Part shown: positions 59,675-64,000 of the stretch, one piece after another
Layout of the letters: every line of letters begins with the position of its first letter
How positions within the stretch are numbered: position 1 is the stretch's first letter
Assembly: GCA_017654935.2 (NCBI GenBank)
Contig: CM065690.1
Span: 8,348,555 to 8,412,554 of the forward strand
Direction of reading: 5' to 3'
Length of the DNA: 64,000 nucleotides
Source: Phymorhynchus buccinoides
Lineage: Eukaryota; Mollusca; Gastropoda; Neogastropoda; Raphitomidae
Translations under genes and position numbers: made by a program
The notes under the pieces: generated by a model
Told to the model about the DNA's origin: nothing
The model's database searches: none
Seen by the model: only the letters and a program-made list of their open reading frames with translations

Positions 59675-59799
59675 GTAAGTGACAGTGTTCACACCATTCC
59701 TTGCCTTGCTGTTATCGTCTGTTAGTGGAACCAACTTACTGTGCAGATACGTATTAGCATGCATAATGCTCCAATAAAATGCTTACGCCCACATGCGCA

Positions 59800-59935
59800 T
59801 ATACTCATACATCATGTGCGCACGCACACGGACACTCACACACGCGTGCATGCATACGCACGCGCACACATGCACACACATTAACATGTACACGCACGCA
59901 CACACGCGCGCGCGCGTGTAGTGACACTTTCACAC
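59800..59935. repeat. CA/CG-rich microsatellite-like stretch
   Basis: CACGCA/CACACA runs ending in CGCGCGCG. Confidence 0.85.
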
Positions 59936-60204
59936 TGATAAACATGCCAACGCACACACACGGACAAAAATCCGATTAACGTCCTCCGGCAAAAAAAAAC
60001 ACGGAACACGGAACATTTCATAAAGTTAACGTTAACTGGGTTTTTTCTGAGGTTCACAAATACAGACATTGGACACAGAAAAGTTTTATCAGAATAAATT
60101 ATTCTGCATTTCAAATGCACCAACTTTTCAGTCCTTCAGAGTAGGGGTACGGAGCTCAGCTATTCACTGAGATTTCTCTTTCATACTATTTGTATCCTTT
60201 ATTA

Positions 60205-60640
60205 GCGCAACGCCGAGTACTGGTAACGCCTAGTAACGGTAACGCCAAGTACTGGTAACGCTGAGTACAGCACATTTGAAGCAATTCGGTTAAGAAACGG
60301 CGGAGTTATAAGGCCCCGTTTCCCGTTGGCGCTGCTCTGAGAGTGACGCTCTCTTCCTAGTAACGGTAACGCCTAGTAACGGTAACGCCAAGTACTGGTA
60401 ACGCTGAGTACAGCATATTTGAAGCGATTCGGTTAAGAAACGGCGGAGTTATAAGGCCCCGTTTCCCGTTGGCGCTGCTCTGAGAGTGACGCGCTCTCCC
60501 GATTCTCTTCAAATTTGCTGCCAGGCTTTGCCCCGACCACAGCAATCCTGACAGCAAATTTGAAGCGATTCAGTCGAAAAACGGCGGAGTTATAAGACCC
60601 GTTTTGTGTTTCAGACAGACACACACACACACAGTCACAC
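60205..60640 (+). repeat. Dispersed repeat R1, copy 2 (internally duplicated) with CA tail
   Basis: The block CGCCAAGTACTGGTAACGCT through GGCGCTGCTCTGAGAGTGAC occurs twice (60240-60345 and 60385-60490). It then ends with CGGCGGAGTTATAAGACCCG, TGTTTCAGACAGACAC and (CA)n, like 19355-19830. Confidence 0.88.
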
Positions 60641-60770
60641 ACTTGCTTTTTGGCTCACGTCGTTTTTTAAAACAAAGGGAGTCTATAGTATCGTACATGT
60701 TCGATTGTGTGTATGTGTGTGTGTGTGTGTTGCGTCCGTGGCCCCGACCTTTAACCTTAACTCAAACCTT

Positions 60771-61172
60771 AACGTTGTCATTTTCTCTAAACATATAAGG
60801 CGTTAGAGGGTTAAAGTTAGCAGGATACTTGATTTTGACGTGAGCCTTCAAGTCACGACGATCAAAGCAGTCAGATACATTGATAAAGAACAAAATAAAG
60901 ATAATCATTTGTTGCAGAGATTACTGTTGTGCAACCTTTAATCTTGACTCAGTCACACTCTTCAAAACTAAAGAACATTAAGAAGACTCTCACTCTCCAC
61001 TGAAACTTTAACGTTGTCGTTTTCTCCAAAAAAACATAAGATGTTAGAGGGTTAAAGTTAGCAGGATACTTGATTTTGACGTGAGCCTTCAAGTCATGAC
61101 GATCAAAGCAGTCGGATACATCGGTAAGGAACAAAAGAAAGATAATCATTTGTTGCAGAGATTACTGTTATG
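60771..61172. repeat. Direct duplication, two 160-bp copies 240 bp apart
   Basis: GTTAGAGGGTTAAAGTTAGC, AGGATACTTGATTTTGACGT and ATAATCATTTGTTGCAGAGA appear at 60803-60937 and 61042-61168 with a few changes. Confidence 0.93.
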
Positions 61173-61695
61173 TTGTACCGAGTAGGAGATACTGGAAAGA
61201 AGACTCTCCATTAGATATGCAAAAACGCTCTTTAAAAAGAAACACAAGACTTCAGGTGTGTACAAATAGGTACATTTTAACGTCGTTAACTTATATTTTC
61301 TGTAACAAATGGATGTACCGAGTGTGTGTGTTGACGGCCCGGTTGTTTCGTTTTATTTGCGCCTTTGAGTAACGCTTGTTCATGTTCATTCGCACATCAT
61401 CTCTGCGCATGCAATACTTAGCCTACCGCACTTCCGGCAACAAGGCCTAGGCCTAGAGAATAAGATATCACGCCTTACCTCATAATCAAGACGACGTACT
61501 TAACATTTAGCCCACATTCATTTCAGTCTTGAAAACAAATATACGGAAAATCCAGGGTTCGTCGATTTCACTGCCTTCGACGTACGAATCCTTTGTTAGG
61601 CCTAGACGATTGATCACCATGTGCAAAGACTGTACAGGGGAAGATAAACATGGATGAGCTTGCTGGCTGTGACCTTGACCTTTGCTTTGTGGCAG

Positions 61696-61721
61696 AGGGG
61701 GGGGGGGGGGGGGGGGGGGGT

Positions 61722-61768
<47 letters not shown>
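61696..61768 (+). repeat. Poly-G tract, about 70 bases with one T
   Basis: Nearly pure G from 61696 to 61768. The length may be affected by sequencing. Confidence 0.95.
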
Positions 61769-61883
61769 ATTAACGAAACGAAAATAAAATATTAGGACTA
61801 ATATAAAATATCTTACAGAAATGTAGATGATGTGGAACAAGTTTTCATCACATGAACAATCAGTTTAAAACAGTAACAGATCA

Positions 61884-62036
61884 GGGACGGTATTCATGTC
61901 GAGATAGCATGAGACTTAGCATGATGCTAACTTAGAAGCTCTTCCAATGTCCTATAGGATTTAATAGGACTTTTGGAAGAGCTTCTAAGTTATCATCATG
62001 CTAAGTCTCATGCTATCTCGACATGAATACCGTCCC
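61884..62036. mobile_element. 153-bp hairpin MITE
   Basis: GGGACGGTATTCATGTCGAG, ATAGCATGAGACTTAGCATG and AGAAGCTCTTCCAA are mirrored by their complements to CTCGACATGAATACCGTCCC. Arms are about 70 bp, nearly perfect, with a short loop. The ends resemble PIF/Harbinger-type MITEs; no clear 3-bp duplication. Confidence 0.93.
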
Positions 62037-62649
62037 AGGAGTATGGCCTTACGAATTACGCAACTTCAATTATTAATTTTCTAAGAGTAAGAGGCTTAGA
62101 CCTACAGGCAAAGACTGTAGGCCTACTACAGGTGTCCGTAGACCCCCCTTACCCCGGCGGGGTGGGGGGGGGAGTGGGGGTGGGAGGGGGGGATTGGTCA
62201 CTATGTTTTTCTGAAAGCTTGGTCAATATGCTTTTCAATTTTACTTGTTTGCCAAAAATTAAAATAGGGCTCCACTATGTTACATGCGCATATATAAACA
62301 TACATATAATTAAATTTTAAAGAAAGGGGTAGGGGTAATTTAATGCACAGAAATAATTTAATTTACACAGTAAAATAAAAATTAATTCTGTTTTCAGATG
62401 CACAAGTGTCTACATAACAGTATTCTCTCTATACAGGCATGGGAATTGTCATGGGAATTCCCATGCCTACTATAGTAATAAAACTCAGACGTGAGCCTTG
62501 AAGGCTTTGCCTCTTGTTTATTATATGACTAAAGACCCCACGTTACACACCTAACAGATTGTTAAAAGTCGAGTAACCAAGAAAAGACATTATGCATTGA
62601 ACATGTAGCCTACATAATCAGTACATCTCATAGCCCTACAAGAGACAAA

Positions 62650-62665
62650 GACAAAGAGAGAGAGG

Positions 62666-62697
<32 letters not shown>

Positions 62698-63110
62698 AAG
62701 ACACACACAAAGACAGAGAGCAAAGAGGACAACTGCTGTTCCGATTGGATGAATGAAAATTTGTTTAACGTCCTCCGCCCTGGAGCAGGCACAGAAACAG
62801 ACAGACAGGCACAGAGAGAGAGAGACAGAGAGAGAGAGACACATAGACATACAGAGACAGGAGACACAGAGAGAGAGACAGACAGTCAAAGACAGAGAGA
62901 GACAGACAGACAGAGAGAGAGAGACAGACAGTGAGACATAGGCCCTGCAGACAAAGACAGAGAGAGAGAGAGGGGGGGGGGGGGGAGACAGAGACAGAAA
63001 ACGAGAGAGAGACACAGACCGACAAACATACACACACACAGAGACAGACAGAAAAAGACAGAGACAGAAAGACATTCAGACAGAGAGAGAGAGAGAGGGG
63101 GGGGGGGAGG
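62650..63110. repeat. GA/CAGA/ACAGACAG purine-rich simple repeats
   Basis: Mixed (GA)n, (GACA)n, poly-G (62973-62984, 63097-63106). It carries TGAATGAAAATTTGTTTAAC (62750) and TGGATGAATGGAAATTTG (63119), pieces of the R1 neighbourhood. Confidence 0.85.
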
Positions 63111-63149
63111 GAGCTGGTTGGATGAATGGAAATTTGTTTAACGCCTGAC

Positions 63150-63215
63150 ATCAAATTTGAAGCGTTTCGGTCGAAAAACGGCGGAGTTATAAGGCCCGTT
63201 TTGTGTTTCAGACAG
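63150..63215 (+). repeat. Dispersed repeat R1, copy 3 (3' end only) with CAGA tail
   Basis: AATTTGAAGCGTTTCGGTCG, ACGGCGGAGTTATAAGGCCC and TGTTTCAGACAGACAGACAG. Confidence 0.85.
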
Positions 63216-63749
63216 ACAGACAGAACGTGTATTAATTGTACGTAAAAACACAAACTCTTTTTATTAACATATTTCTATTTTGACTGCTGCAATGTGAAAG
63301 TTTTAGGCCTGTGTGTTGTACATACTTTGATTAATTACTAGGACTAAAACATTTTTATAAAATGTATGCAACATGGAGGCTACCTATGGATGCCATTGTT
63401 CTTTTGAAAGTGTTTCATAATTATTTTCACTTTGACCTTTTCACGCACACACACACGCGCGCGCGCCCCCCCCCCCCCCTCCATCCCCCTCCACACCCCA
63501 CACACCCCCATCCCCCTGCTAACATCACTCGTTCTTGTCCATTCCACTCACCCTATATACTATAGAACCCCTACGCGAGGATAAACTATTTCTGACTGCC
63601 TCTACCTCTCTCTCTGTCAGTCTGTCTGTTTTTTTTATATACCCATATGTTATGAGGGGGTGAAGAGAGAGAGAGAGAGAGAGAGTAGTACTTCTTCTTC
63701 TTCTTCTTCTTCTAAGTTCTTCTTCAGTCGTTCAGGCATGTTCCTGTCA

Positions 63750-64000
63750 ATTATGAACGTAGATGCATCATGCTGCTGTTATGCGCCTAAGTAAGAATAA
63801 TTAGGCCCAGCATGTCTGACTTCGGCTAGAGGAAATCTTTTTGAAAGTGTTTCTTGAAAAAAGGCAGGAGAATGGACCGGAAAGGCAGAACGATAGTAGA
63901 TAACAGCATGCAAAGGGAAAAGGTAGAATCAAAGAGATTGACAGATTAGAGGTAGTTATAAGCACAGAACTTCCAGAAGGTGGGGGAACTATTTGTACGG
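63750..64000. repeat. Dispersed repeat R2, copy 2 (cut by the window end)
   Basis: Matches 26910-27155 in the same orientation, including GCACAGAACTTCCAGAAGGT and GGGGAACTATTTGTACG. It is preceded by (CTT)n at 63692-63712. Confidence 0.85.

Larger units (their letters stand above)
56904..59074 (-). mobile_element. Gypsy/Ty3-like LTR retrotransposon, deletion derivative
   Basis: Two direct repeats, 56904-57220 and 58749-59074 (about 320 bp, nearly identical apart from G-run length), flank 1.5 kb of gag-protease-integrase coding on the minus strand. Before the 3' LTR the minus strand has a G-rich polypurine tract (CGGGGGGCCTC). The LTR starts TGTGACGTAAG. RT, RNase H, the primer site and gag's N-terminus are missing. 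No 5-bp target duplication could be seen. Confidence 0.9.

Noticed and set aside
59540..59725. Frame reading [18 protein letters not shown] in exon 13
   Set aside because: Needs the GT donor of exon 12; lower GC3 and low-complexity composition. Kept as a possible alternative only.
62428..62470. CATGGGAATTCCCATG palindrome as a regulatory site
   Set aside because: Short and isolated; no supporting context.
59675..64000. Exon encoding the PDZ domain
   Set aside because: No GLGF-type motif or GC-rich coding island is seen after 59674.

Overview
The window is eukaryotic and animal, most likely a gastropod or related mollusc. The evidence is long introns with GT-AG borders, abundant CA/CT microsatellites, tRNA-derived SINEs, several LINE clades, DIRS-type retrotransposons, and intronic repeats rich in TGACCTTGA. 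The species assignment is inference from repeat style. No bacterial-style genes, operons, CRISPR arrays or rRNA are present.

One host gene can be supported: the N-terminal half of SHANK/ProSAP, the postsynaptic-type scaffold, on the + strand. I find 13 coding exons from the start codon at 1203 to a donor at 59675. Their phases all agree and give 590 complete codons plus two bases. In order they encode an SPN (Shank/ProSAP N-terminal) domain (exons 1-4), six to seven ankyrin repeats (exons 5-9), a Ser/Arg/Gly-rich linker (exon 10), a divergent SH3 domain split across a 16-kb intron (exons 11-12), and a short piece beyond it (exon 13). The PDZ, proline-rich and SAM regions must lie downstream of 64000.

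Everything else is intron or 5' flank. 1-1202: 5' flank with a 73-bp triplicate. Intron 1: a 5'-truncated LINE. Intron 2: a 5.7-kb 35-bp minisatellite, a LINE tail and a decayed copy of exon 3. Intron 3: an A-tailed retroposon, an interrupted L2/CR1-like LINE and a 64-bp minisatellite. Introns 4-8: microsatellites, a 90-bp minisatellite, SINEs and foldback elements. Intron 9: a DIRS-like element inserted in an old LINE. Intron 10: TGACCTTGA-type repeats. Intron 11: a second, deleted DIRS inside a foldback element; three nested DNA transposons, the innermost carrying a zinc-finger gene fragment; a Tx1/L1-like LINE on the minus strand; and another LINE split by a 1.2-kb palindromic element. Intron 12: an LTR-retrotransposon deletion derivative. 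After exon 13: dispersed repeats, a 153-bp hairpin MITE and G-runs.

The very long minus-strand open frames at 4273-10155 are a by-product of the minisatellite, not genes. I did not find a convincing new autonomous system. The most original observations are the decayed exon duplicate, the minisatellite bearing about 160 sense AATAAA signals, the probable GC-AG intron, the triplicated start-stop codon pairs ahead of the start codon, and the layered mobile elements that let relative insertion ages be read off.
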